A stretch of 53,237 nt of DNA from Ignavibacteria bacterium (GCA_947459875.1 CANHFG010000005.1:1-53237), one strand, 5' to 3'. Positions 10,235 to 20,744 are shown, numbered from the stretch's first letter. Translations and numbers: made by a program. Notes: generated from the letters alone by a model not told the origin.

Positions 10235-10999
10235 ATGTGGATGTTGTTTGCCCTCTTGCTGACGTGTGTTTACTGCACGCCGCTTTGCTCGCAAACCCAT
10301 GTGTCAGTTGGCTTGGCAGGGGCCTCGGGGGTAGGAACCGTTTCAACGGGAATGGTGCGTGTTCCAAATTGCACGACCTGCGGAACGTACGGTCGCGGTT
10401 CCGGCTCATCTGAAACAATTAATCTGGAAGCTTACCTCAGGTCGGGCGCATCCACCGGAATGCACTTCATCTCACTGCTGAGCGTATCTCGGAATGCGGC
10501 CCGCTCAGGATGGAGGCAGCTTGCAGACCGACTGCCTTTGATCGATAGCGCCGGAAACATCGGTTATTTTCAGACTGGCTATGACCTTTCGTTCAGTTCT
10601 GCATCGACCGGAGTCATGCTTGGCGCTGGTGTGGAATGGGGATCGCTCAGTCTCCTGCCCATCATGCGGGTTTCGTTTGTGTCTGAGGCCTCTACCATCA
10701 ACCGGCTTCAGATCATACATCCTGCTAGTGCCGTCTTTGAACAAGTGCCGGGTGTTGAGTATGAAGACGGCGGCCGGACTCTCGTCACGGAGCGAATCTC
10801 AACGTCCGGACACTCATCAACACTGCTTGATGCCGGACTTCTCTTAGGATACACCTTGACATTCAGCCTTGCCGGTGTGGACGTCGAGACAGCACTGCAG
10901 GTATACGCTATGCGCGGCCTTACCTCTCTTCACAGGAACTCCGATAGCAAGCTTTCCTACGAGGCCGGTGGTCGTCTCTTTCTTGGTATTCGACTATGA
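10235..10999 (+). CDS. predicted outer-membrane beta-barrel protein, unknown
   Basis: 254 aa. The AAGGAGA just before the ATG at 10235 is one of the clearest ribosome sites here. A signal peptide (MLFALLLTCVYCTPLCSQ) is followed by alternating hydrophobic/polar strands rich in Gly, Ser and aromatic residues (GVMLGAGVEWGSLSLLPIMRVSF) and a C-terminal strand ending RLFLGIRL, as in small FCB outer-membrane barrels. A short CTTCGTYG pair of cysteines near residue 47 may form a loop disulfide. It starts 41 nt after the 486-aa gene and may be co-transcribed. It is convergent with radA. Confidence 0.65.
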   Translation: MWMLFALLLTCVYCTPLCSQTHVSVGLAGASGVGTVSTGMVRVPNCTTCGTYGRGSGSSETINLEAYLRSGASTGMHFISLLSVSRNAARSGWRQLADRLPLIDSAGNIGYFQTGYDLSFSSASTGVMLGAGVEWGSLSLLPIMRVSFVSEASTINRLQIIHPASAVFEQVPGVEYEDGGRTLVTERISTSGHSSTLLDAGLLLGYTLTFSLAGVDVETALQVYAMRGLTSLHRNSDSKLSYEAGGRLFLGIRL

Positions 11000-11045
11000 C
11001 GCTGTACGACGGTGCGTGTCAACCGAAACGGATATTGGCCACCGC

Positions 11046-12401
11046 CTACCCAAACACCAACCGTAGCGCCTCTGAGAGTCGGTCAACTGACACAACAGCG
11101 GATGATGCAAGCCCCTTTGCAGGAGCGTAGATCCTCTCGAGGCCAAGACGCGTTGCCTCCGCTACCCGCTGGTCCAAATGCGATACGCGGCGCACCTCGC
11201 CCGTAAGACCAAGCTCGCCCACAAAGACGATTCCTCCGGCAAGGGGCTCATCGGTCACACTGCTCGCAATGGCCATGGCAATACCGAGGTCCAGCGCGGG
11301 GTCCTGCACGGCAATGCCGCCGGCAACGTTCACAAACACGTCTGCCTGGCGGACCTGGATGCCCCCTCGCTTTTCAAGCACGGCAAGGATCATCTGCAGT
11401 CGACGATTGTCGTATCCGGTGCACACGCGCTGTGGTACGCTGTAGCCCGAGGGCGACACCAGCGCCTGTACTTCCACGAGGAGCGGACGCGTTCCTTCCA
11501 TCACGGCTACGATGGCCGTGCCGGGCTCATTGGCGCTGCGCTGCGAAAGCAGAACCTCGCTCGGGTTGGCCACCTCACGCAGGCCGGTCGACGTCATGTC
11601 GAACACACCGATCTCATTCGTCGAACCATACCGGTTCTTCAGCGCACGGAGAACACGATACGAGTACGTTCCGTCGCCCTCAAACTGCAACACCGCATCG
11701 ACCATGTGCTCCAGGACCTTGGGTCCGGCGATCATACCGTCCTTGGTAACGTGGCCGATGATGACCATCGGCAGGCCGGTCGACTTGGCGATGCGCGTCA
11801 GCAGCGATGTACACTCGCGCACCTGTGCAACGCTTCCGGCCGATGACTCCAGCGCATCGGTGGTGATCGTCTGTACAGAGTCGATGATGACCAGGCTTGG
11901 GTTCTCGTTACTGACCAGATGCGCAATGCGCTCGACGTTTGTTTCAGACGCAACGACAATGCCCGTTGGGTCAACACCCAGCCGCTCGGCGCGCTGTTTG
12001 ATCTGGTGCAGACTCTCTTCGCCCGTTACGTATAGGCATGGACGCTCCTGCACGGCTCCGCCGACGTATGACGCAAGCTGCAGCATCAGCGTGCTCTTCC
12101 CCATACCGGGGTCGCCCCCTACCAGCACCATGCTTCCCGGGACGATGCCACCGCCGAGCACGCGATTCAGCTCCTGCATGCCGGTAGGAATTCGGGGGGT
12201 GCGCTCCACATCCACAGTGCCCAGTCGCGCAGCAGAACCGGCAGCAACGGCGGCAAGGCGACTCTTGGAACCCTTCGAGGATGATGGTGCATCAACCTCT
12301 TCGATCATGCTTTCCCAGGAGCCACATCCCGGACAGCGTCCAACCCACTTGGGCGTGGAGTGTCCACAACTGGAACAGCGATAGAGCGTGCGTATTTTCA
12401 T
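11046..12401 (-). CDS. radA: DNA repair protein RadA (Sms)
   Basis: RecA-like ATPase that promotes branch migration in recombination repair. From the ATG at 12401 it is 451 aa, the normal length; the ORF track's extra 138 residues read through the divergent synthase gene and are spurious. In order: C4 zinc finger (CSSCG ... CPGCG) at the N-terminus, Walker A GGDPGMGKST near residue 100, the RadA-specific KNRYG motif near 260, and a C-terminal Lon-protease-like domain (ALDLGIAMAIASS). It is divergent from the isoprenoid synthase gene with a 57-nt gap. Confidence 0.97.
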   Translation of the reverse strand: MKIRTLYRCSSCGHSTPKWVGRCPGCGSWESMIEEVDAPSSSKGSKSRLAAVAAGSAARLGTVDVERTPRIPTGMQELNRVLGGGIVPGSMVLVGGDPGMGKSTLMLQLASYVGGAVQERPCLYVTGEESLHQIKQRAERLGVDPTGIVVASETNVERIAHLVSNENPSLVIIDSVQTITTDALESSAGSVAQVRECTSLLTRIAKSTGLPMVIIGHVTKDGMIAGPKVLEHMVDAVLQFEGDGTYSYRVLRALKNRYGSTNEIGVFDMTSTGLREVANPSEVLLSQRSANEPGTAIVAVMEGTRPLLVEVQALVSPSGYSVPQRVCTGYDNRRLQMILAVLEKRGGIQVRQADVFVNVAGGIAVQDPALDLGIAMAIASSVTDEPLAGGIVFVGELGLTGEVRRVSHLDQRVAEATRLGLERIYAPAKGLASSAVVSVDRLSEALRLVFG

Positions 12402-12458
12402 GCGTCGTAATGAAGGTGATGTGGCGGTTTCAAAGCTAGGAAATGTTGAACGCGGGAT

Positions 12459-13391
12459 ATGCACGAGTTGACCACAGACAGCGCCTATGAAGTATGCCGG
12501 AGGGTGACGAGCACCCACGCCAAGACCTTCTATGCGGCATCGCACTTCATTCCTTCCAATAAGCGCAACGCGTGCTATGCCGTCTATGCATTCTGTCGGT
12601 ACGTCGACGACATTGTCGATGTGGCGATGGAGTCCGGAAACGTGACACGTGAGGACGCGGTCCGCCTGGTTGAACAATGGAGAAGCGAGGTCGGTCAGGT
12701 CTATGCAGGAGATCGTGATCAGGGGGCTCATGCTCCCGACATGGCACATCAGGACCGCGCAGCCGTGCTCCTTGCCTGGGAAGACACACTGCAGACGTAT
12801 CACATTCCGCGTCATCTACCCGAAGAACTCATCGAGGGTGTGCTGATGGACACAACCATCACACGCTTTGCGACCTACGCCGAGCTTGAAGTCTATTGCT
12901 ACAAGGTCGCCTCCGTGGTGGGCCTCATGACGTCGGAGATCTTCGGCTACTCATCACCGGACGCATTGACGTATGCCGTCGATCTTGGCATCGCCATGCA
13001 GCTGACGAACATCATCCGTGATGTGAAAGAAGATGCGGTCAGGGGGCGGATCTATCTCGCCCAGGAAGACATGGAGCGCTATGGCGTAAGCGAAGACGAT
13101 GTTTTGGGCAGCCGCTTCACTCCAAATGTCCGTGCGCTGATCGCCGAATACATCCGTCGTGCCGACGTGCTGTATCGTCGGGCCGACACCGGCATCGCCA
13201 TACTCGAGCCCAGCAGTATGGTTACGGTGCTGCTGATGAGTCGCAACTACCAGAAGATCCTGCGCGTGGTTGAATCGATGGACTACAACGTTTTCACGCG
13301 ACGCGCAAGCATTGGCCTGCTCCAGAAGTTGCTGGCCGTTCCGTCGGCCTATCTTGAGGCGCGCCGCCTGCGCAACGCTCAGCTGAAGTAG
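12459..13391 (+). CDS. phytoene/squalene synthase family protein
   Basis: 310 aa. Head-to-head condensation of two prenyl diphosphates, the entry step to carotenoids or squalene/hopanoids. Both Asp-rich Mg-diphosphate binding motifs are present: YVDDIVD near residue 50 and QLTNIIRDVKEDA near 190, with the RGRIYLA block after it. The length matches bacterial CrtB or HpnC/HpnD. No desaturase or cyclase is next to it, so the product cannot be fixed; phytoene synthase is my preference. The stop overlaps the end of the convergent 13379-14221 gene by 13 nt. Confidence 0.9.
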   Translation: MHELTTDSAYEVCRRVTSTHAKTFYAASHFIPSNKRNACYAVYAFCRYVDDIVDVAMESGNVTREDAVRLVEQWRSEVGQVYAGDRDQGAHAPDMAHQDRAAVLLAWEDTLQTYHIPRHLPEELIEGVLMDTTITRFATYAELEVYCYKVASVVGLMTSEIFGYSSPDALTYAVDLGIAMQLTNIIRDVKEDAVRGRIYLAQEDMERYGVSEDDVLGSRFTPNVRALIAEYIRRADVLYRRADTGIAILEPSSMVTVLLMSRNYQKILRVVESMDYNVFTRRASIGLLQKLLAVPSAYLEARRLRNAQLK

Positions 13392-14221
13392 TATGCTGCG
13401 TCGGTGATCGTGAAGTGTCCGTAGTCGAAGTCACCGGATTCAAGATTCCAGACGAACTCTACCTCCGTCGGAATCTTTACACCATCCATCACTTTGTAGT
13501 TGCGGCAGTGCATCGTGAAGCGCGCCTGTTCAAACCCGCTCTTGTGGTCACGATACTTGTCTGATGTGACGATGCGCTCGATCTCATCAGCATCGTTAAA
13601 GTGAAACGTTGCGTTGACGCGAGTTGCACCATCACTGATCACAGCGCGTGCCGTACGATCATCGACAGACTCCCAGCGCAGCGTCTTCGTTGGCAGAAAC
13701 GCAGTCGGGATCCAGACCAATTCGCTCAGGAAGCGAAACAGCATAGAGGTATCCGTCTCCTTCCCGCCATACTCCTGCAACGTCATGGCACCATAGAGCT
13801 TGATATGTCCATGACCTTCGCCCCGCACATAGCTCAGCTTTGCTGTGCGCCACCATGCTGCATTGTGGCGCAGCACGGCATCCCAGACAAAACCCGGCTC
13901 CATGCCGGAAATAGTTTCCGTGGCCCTGACCGTGAACCACGGACTGCCGGGACGGTGACGGAAACGAGCACGCTGTGTTAGGATCGCATAGCGGAGGTTC
14001 TCCTGTCCGATGCGCACCACATTCAGCAGATATCTCTGTACAGGTGCGGGCAACCCAACCACAAGCTCTTTGGAAAATCGGGGAAGCTGCTGGTTTGAAA
14101 TGGTTCGGACAAGTCGGCGAATAGACCTTCTGACAAAGACCCGGGAGATCAGCGCACTACCTGTCATCAGCACCAGAAAGGTGCCAAGTCCTGCAAGAAG
14201 GATGAGCGCGATCTTGGGCAT
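13379..14221 (-). CDS. membrane-anchored DUF6544/DUF6920-like protein
   Basis: 280 aa. One N-terminal transmembrane helix (IALILLAGLGTFLVLMTG) precedes a soluble domain containing LPAPVQRYLLNVV, AWWRTAKLSYVRGEG and KIPTEVEFVWNLESGDF. I associate these blocks with a family of uncharacterised bacterial proteins; the DUF number is from memory and uncertain. It follows the membrane glycosyltransferase-like gene by 6 nt on the same strand, so it is probably the last gene of that transcript. Role unknown. Confidence 0.6.
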   Translation of the reverse strand: MPKIALILLAGLGTFLVLMTGSALISRVFVRRSIRRLVRTISNQQLPRFSKELVVGLPAPVQRYLLNVVRIGQENLRYAILTQRARFRHRPGSPWFTVRATETISGMEPGFVWDAVLRHNAAWWRTAKLSYVRGEGHGHIKLYGAMTLQEYGGKETDTSMLFRFLSELVWIPTAFLPTKTLRWESVDDRTARAVISDGATRVNATFHFNDADEIERIVTSDKYRDHKSGFEQARFTMHCRNYKVMDGVKIPTEVEFVWNLESGDFDYGHFTITDAAYYFS

Positions 14222-14227
14222 GTTCCG

Positions 14228-15604
14228 TCAGGACTTACGTCCGGCCTCCCATGAGTACAGAGCTGATGATGCCGAACTTACTATTCCAGAGGCAGCAATC
14301 GCAACAACCATGAGCGGAATGATCTTGAACATGCCACGTCGAAGGGTCTGTTCTACGACCGCTGCACTGAAGATCGTCCCCACAAGAAACAGTCCCAGGA
14401 ACGTTGCAACGATGAATCCGATCAGCAGCGGTTGTGCCAGCCGGCGGTTCACAAGCGCGTCAACAACAATCACAGCGAAGAAGAGCCAGATGATCCAGCC
14501 CCATAACTCGGTGCTTGAGATCACCGATGTCCAGCTCGTCGAAACAACCTCAACAAACCGTGATGAATCAAAACCCCTAAGCTGTTCGGCAGTTGAAGGA
14601 CGCACCGGAAGGTATGCGTTGAAGAAGACAATGTTCCACAGGGCAAACGTCAGCGTCGACACTCCAAGAGTCCCCAGCGCACCAGCAAGCCCCTTGACAG
14701 GTCCGAAAACACGCAGTAACTGGGGCAACGCCGCTGCACCGACGAGACTCACAAGAAGGGGCGTTTCAGTGCGCGACCAGCAAGTACCGGCAAAAGCGAT
14801 GGCGCTAACGACGATGCCGGCAAACTCCTTTTCATCGATCGAACGCATGAGCATCACACAGCCGACGGCAAAGAACGCGGCGTTGGCAAAGTCCGTCTGC
14901 AGGATATACGAATACCCAAGCATCTCGGGCGTAAGAATGAACAGCACCGTCAGCAGCCCTGCGATCAGCGGATGGGCAAGACTGCGCAGCGTTGCCCAGG
15001 TAAACCACCAGAAGCAGATCGCAACGATGCTTACCCAGATCTGCGTGTAGGGGTAACCGATCAGCTTCATCATCACCTGCATGAGCATGGCGAAGGGGGC
15101 ATAAAATGGCTGGTTCGATAGCTGGCCCTGGAGCGATGGATCCGTAAAGACCTGATTGGCTATCATCCCATCTCTGGCAGCGTATCGGGCCACAAGGTCA
15201 ATTCCGGCCATGGCATCGAATGGCGTAACCGGCCAGTACCAGCTGGCCCACACAACCATGTATGCCACGTAGCCGATGAAGCCGACAATGACGACATCGT
15301 AAAGGGTTGGCCTGATGCGAGGCATCGCCAAGAGTCCAGCGAGTGATTGGCGTATGGCATTCCATCGAAGTAGCGGTACAATCATTGCAGCGATGCCTGA
15401 GACCAGCATTGTCTGCAATGAAAGTGGCACACCTGCCAGATGCGCAATGAACATCGACAGAGAATGCAGGAACATGCCCAGCAGTAGTGACATCGGAAGC
15501 AGAACGGAGCGCTGCATCCGGTAGCCGGTTGCCCCAACGGCAAAGAGCCCCACCAGCCATTGCATGAACAGTGTCAGGACGAGCAACGGGACTTCGCTTT
15601 TCAT
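14228..15604 (-). CDS. multi-pass membrane protein, GT-C glycosyltransferase-like
   Basis: 458 aa from the ATG at 15604, which overlaps the stop of the preceding gene (ATGA); the ORF-track start is 56 codons too far upstream. About 11-12 hydrophobic segments. The large first periplasmic loop (WYWPVTPFDAMAGIDLVARYAARDG ... QPFYAPFAMLMQ) resembles the Asp-containing loop of polyprenyl-phosphate-dependent GT-C enzymes (dolichyl-mannosyltransferase/RgtA type). Such enzymes add sugars to lipids or proteins at the periplasmic face. No substrate can be inferred. It is translationally coupled to the 171-aa membrane protein, so they may form a pair. Confidence 0.6.
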   Translation of the reverse strand: MKSEVPLLVLTLFMQWLVGLFAVGATGYRMQRSVLLPMSLLLGMFLHSLSMFIAHLAGVPLSLQTMLVSGIAAMIVPLLRWNAIRQSLAGLLAMPRIRPTLYDVVIVGFIGYVAYMVVWASWYWPVTPFDAMAGIDLVARYAARDGMIANQVFTDPSLQGQLSNQPFYAPFAMLMQVMMKLIGYPYTQIWVSIVAICFWWFTWATLRSLAHPLIAGLLTVLFILTPEMLGYSYILQTDFANAAFFAVGCVMLMRSIDEKEFAGIVVSAIAFAGTCWSRTETPLLVSLVGAAALPQLLRVFGPVKGLAGALGTLGVSTLTFALWNIVFFNAYLPVRPSTAEQLRGFDSSRFVEVVSTSWTSVISSTELWGWIIWLFFAVIVVDALVNRRLAQPLLIGFIVATFLGLFLVGTIFSAAVVEQTLRRGMFKIIPLMVVAIAASGIVSSASSALYSWEAGRKS

Positions 15605-16116
15605 TGACGCGCTCCGAGTCGTTCGTAGACCTGCAGAAGAGAATCGATATTGGTGCTGCCGCCCGGCCTCGTAAGCCAGATCGTATTCTGCTCCAGTACA
15701 ACGTAGGCATTGGCCTTGTGGCGCCGGGCGGTATCCGACCACGCGACGATCGGCTGGAAGCCAACCATCCATGTGAAGATCCGCGGATCGGTCCAGAATG
15801 CCTTAGTGGCCATGAACTGATTGCCATACTCCATCGGAGGCAGCAGAAGCGTATCGTTTGGACGCAGTTTGCTGACGATGTATTCGGGGATCTCGAGGTT
15901 GGCCATGTGCCGCATGTAGATGCGATCCCGCCAGCCACGGATGCGATTCAACGAGTCGAGCTTCTCTCGATAGAGCTCAATGCGCGCCGCAAAGGATGAT
16001 GCATAGGGATTCCCCTCACCCAGATACGGTCCAACGAGTACCGTCAGCACAGCGATCACACCAATAGTGAGCGCTATGCCCCGGACGGTGAAAACTGGTC
16101 GCTCCTGCTCGGTCAC
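15601..16116 (-). CDS. membrane-anchored periplasmic protein of unknown function
   Basis: 171 aa. A single transmembrane helix (GIALTIGVIAVLTVLVGPYLG) lies near the N-terminus, then a soluble domain with LRPNDTLLLPPMEYGNQFM and ANAYVVLEQNTIWL. The latter resemble the C-terminal periplasmic parts of some GT-C membrane proteins. It starts 15 nt after atpG and overlaps the GT-C-like gene by 4 nt (ATGA), so its product may complete or regulate that enzyme. No family recognised. Confidence 0.65.
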   Translation of the reverse strand: MTEQERPVFTVRGIALTIGVIAVLTVLVGPYLGEGNPYASSFAARIELYREKLDSLNRIRGWRDRIYMRHMANLEIPEYIVSKLRPNDTLLLPPMEYGNQFMATKAFWTDPRIFTWMVGFQPIVAWSDTARRHKANAYVVLEQNTIWLTRPGGSTNIDSLLQVYERLGARQ

Positions 16117-16130
16117 GGGACAACTCCCGC

Positions 16131-17012
16131 TTATGCACTAGCCAGTGCTTCAGCGCCACCAACGATCTCAAGCATTTCCTTGGTGATCGCGGCCTGACGC
16201 TCACGGTTGTAGAGAAGCTGAAGGCTGCGCATCAGATCCCGCGCGTTCGTCGTTGCGTTTTCCATCGCCATTCGTCGGGCGGCATGCTCGGCCGCATTCG
16301 AATCCAGAAGCGACGTCCAGATCTGCAGCTTGACGTACATCGGAAGCAGCGTATCGAGAATCTCACCGCGTGAAGGTTCGTAGATATAGTCGATGCTTGC
16401 GTTCGACGTGCCTTCTGATGCCGCCGCCACGATCGGGAGCAACTGCGTTGTGCGCACAACCTGACGCATGACGTTGACGAACTGGTTGCCGAGGATCTCT
16501 ACATGGTCGATCTGCATGCCAAGGAATCCGTCCGAAACCAGATCGGCGATCTCTACGGCAGTGCTGTAATCAAGCTTGAAGAAGATGTCCGAGAACTCCT
16601 TCAGGATCGCATCCTTTTCCTTGCGGACGGCATTAACGGCACGCTTGCCCACGGGAATAATGTGGATCGTCGCCTTGGGATATGCGCTACGGAGCTCTGC
16701 AATACGCGTGGTGAGTGCACGCAGAACGTTTGCGTTGAACGCGCCGCACAGTCCGCGATCAGCCGTGATCGGAATGATCGCGATGTTGCTGACGTCCTTG
16801 CGCACTTCAAAGAATGGATGTACGAACTCGGAATCGGCCGATGAGAGATTACCGAGGATCTTCTGGACCTGATTGGCAAAGGGGCGAGCAGCCGTGATCG
16901 CATCCTGTGCACGGCGTAGCTTGGCCGTGGCGACCATGCTCATGGCCTGGGTGATCTTCGATGTGTTTCGGACCGATACGATCCGGTCCCGTGTCTCGCG
17001 GAGAGTTGCCAT
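16131..17012 (-). CDS. atpG: ATP synthase F1 subunit gamma
   Basis: 293 aa. Central rotor stalk that couples F0 rotation to catalysis in the alpha3beta3 head. Both signature ends are present: TRDRIVSVRNTSKITQAM at the N-terminus and the C-terminal coiled-coil block MENATTNARDLM ... LYNRERQAAITKEMLEIVGGAEA. ADRGLCGAFNANV is also typical. Separated from atpA by hldD, which is unusual. No atpD or atpC follows; downstream genes are membrane proteins. Confidence 0.98.
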   Translation of the reverse strand: MATLRETRDRIVSVRNTSKITQAMSMVATAKLRRAQDAITAARPFANQVQKILGNLSSADSEFVHPFFEVRKDVSNIAIIPITADRGLCGAFNANVLRALTTRIAELRSAYPKATIHIIPVGKRAVNAVRKEKDAILKEFSDIFFKLDYSTAVEIADLVSDGFLGMQIDHVEILGNQFVNVMRQVVRTTQLLPIVAAASEGTSNASIDYIYEPSRGEILDTLLPMYVKLQIWTSLLDSNAAEHAARRMAMENATTNARDLMRSLQLLYNRERQAAITKEMLEIVGGAEALASA

Positions 17013-17045
17013 AGGTTGCTTCTTCGATTACAAGTCGTCAGGGTT

Positions 17046-18008
17046 TCAAAGGTATGGCCACTCACGAGTGAGATGGCCGTTCACATAATCAGCAACGGAA
17101 TCTTCCAGCGACCCGAAGGTCACACCCGGAAGAACCCCGTGGAAGGTCGACATGTCAGCCTGCGTGTAGTTCTGATACTGCCGAGCAAGCTCTGCAGGCA
17201 TTTCGATGTACCTGATGTCGGTCTCTCGACCCATGGCCGCAAAAACCGCACCCATCAGATCGTTCCAAGACCGCGCAACCCCTGTCCCGAGGTTCAGGAT
17301 ACCGTTCACGTCGGGCTGGTTCAACAACCGCATCATCACCGCGCACACATCTTTGACGTAGATAAAATCGCGCATCTGTCCGCCATCCGAGTATGCAGAG
17401 TCAGTGCTCTTGAAAAGCTGAACGTAACCGTTCTGATTGATCTGCCCAACGGCCTTGGAGACCAGACTTGCCATCGAGCCCTTGTGGTACTCGTTCGGAC
17501 CGAAGACGTTGAAGAACTTCAGCCCCACACAAGCCCCTTCCATGCCCTGACGTCGGATCCACTGATCGAACAGATGCTTCGAGTAGCCATACATGTTCAG
17601 CGGACGCAGATCTGATGACCGATCAGAGTAACCCAAGCTGCCATCACCATAGGTCGCGGCCGAACTTGCATAGATCAACCGAAGATCATTCTCAAAGGCG
17701 AACTCGGCAACATCGACGCTGTAGCGGTAATTATTGTCATACAGGTAGTCGGCGTCGGTTTCAGTCGTAGAACTGCAGGCCCCAAGATGAACGATCGCCT
17801 CGACGTCCTCATCGAGTCCGCCAATGGCCATCATGTCTCGAAAATCTTCCTTGCTGACGATGTCAATGTACGTGTGACCTGCTAGGTTCTTCCATTTCTG
17901 GCCGCTGCCGAGCGAGTCAACGATCAACACATCCTCACGTCCGGCCGCATTCAGCGTTGCCAGAAAGCAGCTTCCGATGAAGCCGGCACCGCCCGTGAGA
18001 ATGATCAT
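17046..18008 (-). CDS. hldD: ADP-L-glycero-D-manno-heptose 6-epimerase
   Basis: 320 aa. An extended SDR enzyme that makes the L-glycero heptose donor for the LPS inner core. Rossmann motif GGAGFIGS at residues 5-12, the catalytic Y-x3-K as YGYSK near residue 135, and family blocks FFNVFGPNEYHKG and SWNDLMGAVFAAMG. It sits between atpA (12 nt) and atpG (33 nt) on the same strand, so it is transcribed with the ATP synthase. It implies a heptose-containing lipopolysaccharide and thus a true outer membrane. Confidence 0.95.
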   Translation of the reverse strand: MIILTGGAGFIGSCFLATLNAAGREDVLIVDSLGSGQKWKNLAGHTYIDIVSKEDFRDMMAIGGLDEDVEAIVHLGACSSTTETDADYLYDNNYRYSVDVAEFAFENDLRLIYASSAATYGDGSLGYSDRSSDLRPLNMYGYSKHLFDQWIRRQGMEGACVGLKFFNVFGPNEYHKGSMASLVSKAVGQINQNGYVQLFKSTDSAYSDGGQMRDFIYVKDVCAVMMRLLNQPDVNGILNLGTGVARSWNDLMGAVFAAMGRETDIRYIEMPAELARQYQNYTQADMSTFHGVLPGVTFGSLEDSVADYVNGHLTREWPYL

Positions 18009-18020
18009 CTGTGCTCCGAA

Positions 18021-19571
<1,551 letters not shown>

Positions 19572-19613
19572 TTCTGTAGTTCCTTAAGGATTTGTGTCGT
19601 TCGTTGGAATGAG

Positions 19614-20153
19614 TTACGCCTGGGCGAGCTTCTTGCCCAGCACGGCGAGTTGATGTCGAAGTGAACCGTCATGCACCTGATCGCCGACGCGAACCACGGC
19701 TCCGCCGATGATGGAGGCATCGGTAGCGTAGGTTGCGATCACGGAGCGCCCGAGAGACTTCGAAAGTGCGCCCTCAATGCGCTCGCGCTCGGCAGCGGAA
19801 AGCTCCGTTGCCGATGTCACGTCAACACGCTGGATGTTCCGGATCGTATCGACTTGCGCGCCCACCTCGCCGACGATTTCCCTCCAGACGTCCCCCCGCC
19901 CCTTGTCAACAACAAGGTGAAGAAACGACAGCGTCAGGGGGCTGACCCTGGAAGAAAAAAGCTCGTCGACAATGCTTTTCTTGAGTTCGAGGGTTACCAC
20001 CGGACTGCGAAGCACGGCCTGGAGCTCCTTCGAAGATTCGACCATTGCACGGACCGTAGCCATATCAGCGGCAATGGTATCAACCGAACCCGACGCAACG
20101 GCCGAGGACAGCAGTGCTTTGGCATAACGGCGGGCGATCTTGAGACTTGACAT
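19614..20153 (-). CDS. atpH: ATP synthase F1 subunit delta
   Basis: 179 aa. Peripheral-stalk subunit joining subunit b to the top of F1. Starts ARRYAKALLSSAV, as the family does, and has the C-terminal DGSLRHQLAVLGKKL block (usually D.S...RL..L). The start is 5 nt after the atpF stop, so the pair is tightly linked. Confidence 0.96.
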   Translation of the reverse strand: MSSLKIARRYAKALLSSAVASGSVDTIAADMATVRAMVESSKELQAVLRSPVVTLELKKSIVDELFSSRVSPLTLSFLHLVVDKGRGDVWREIVGEVGAQVDTIRNIQRVDVTSATELSAAERERIEGALSKSLGRSVIATYATDASIIGGAVVRVGDQVHDGSLRHQLAVLGKKLAQA

Positions 20154-20158
20154 GTGGA

Positions 20159-20653
20159 TCAGTTCTTCGAGAGTTCGTTGACGTAAGATTCGACGATGCG
20201 CTTGTGGTCTTCTCCGTCGAGCGAGCGTCCGATCAGCTTCTCTGTTGCTCCCACGACCAGCGACGCTACTTCGTTGCGCAGGACCTGAATTGCCTCGTCC
20301 TTCTGACGGTCGATCTCACGCTGTGCTTCGGCAAGCTTCTGCTGCTTGACGTGTTCCGCTTCCTCAGAGGCCCTGCGGATAATGTTCTCTGCCTGGTTGC
20401 GCCCTTCCTTGACGATATCCATTGTTTCGCGCTGGGCCTTTGCCAGGCGCTCCTGGTTTTCGCGGATCAGGTCCTGTGCCTCACGATTGGCACGCTCGGC
20501 CGCTGTGATCGCTTCACGGATCGATGTTTCCCGGGAAGCGATCGCATCGCGCATCGGCTTCCAGCCGAACTTCCCGATGATCAGGGCAAAGATGCTGAAG
20601 TTGATGAGGGTCCAGATGACCAGACCCGGGTCGAACGAAAGAAATGCTGGCAT
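20159..20653 (-). CDS. atpF: ATP synthase F0 subunit b
   Basis: 164 aa. One N-terminal membrane helix (GLVIWTLINFSIFALIIGKFGW) then a long charged coiled coil (REAITAAERANREAQDLIRENQERLAKAQ) forming the peripheral stalk. There is no Shine-Dalgarno before the ATG at 20653; instead the leader consists of a heptad repeat array ending 3 nt before the start. A possible hairpin lies further upstream, after atpE. Confidence 0.95.
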   Translation of the reverse strand: MPAFLSFDPGLVIWTLINFSIFALIIGKFGWKPMRDAIASRETSIREAITAAERANREAQDLIRENQERLAKAQRETMDIVKEGRNQAENIIRRASEEAEHVKQQKLAEAQREIDRQKDEAIQVLRNEVASLVVGATEKLIGRSLDGEDHKRIVESYVNELSKN

Positions 20654-20656
20654 GAC

Positions 20657-20698
20657 AGGTGTGAGGTTTCGGGTGTGATGTGTGAGGTTTCAAGTTTC
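20657..20698 (-). repeat. six-unit heptad array in the atpF leader
   Basis: On the minus strand the 42 nt ending 3 nt before the atpF ATG divide exactly into six 7-nt units: GAAACTT, GAAACCT, CACACAT, CACACCC, GAAACCT, CACACCT. All fit a (G/C)A(A/C)AC-pyrimidine/A-pyrimidine pattern. It replaces the usual ribosome site and is C/A-rich, so likely unstructured in RNA. It resembles the short tandem heptad repeats known between genes in some bacteria such as cyanobacteria, but I cannot assign a known family. Confidence 0.7.
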
Positions 20699-20744
20699 GA
20701 TTGCTGGCAGCGCCTGACCATCCGGCAATAGCGCTTCCGGCAAC

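Noticed and set aside
11178-12384. Plus-strand ORFs of 222 and 290 aa opposite radA
   Set aside because: Mirror frames of RadA; low-complexity composition and no start signals.
12402-12815. 138-residue N-terminal extension of RadA in the ORF track
   Set aside because: RadA begins MKIRTLYRCSSCG just before its zinc finger; the extension is antisense to the divergent synthase gene.
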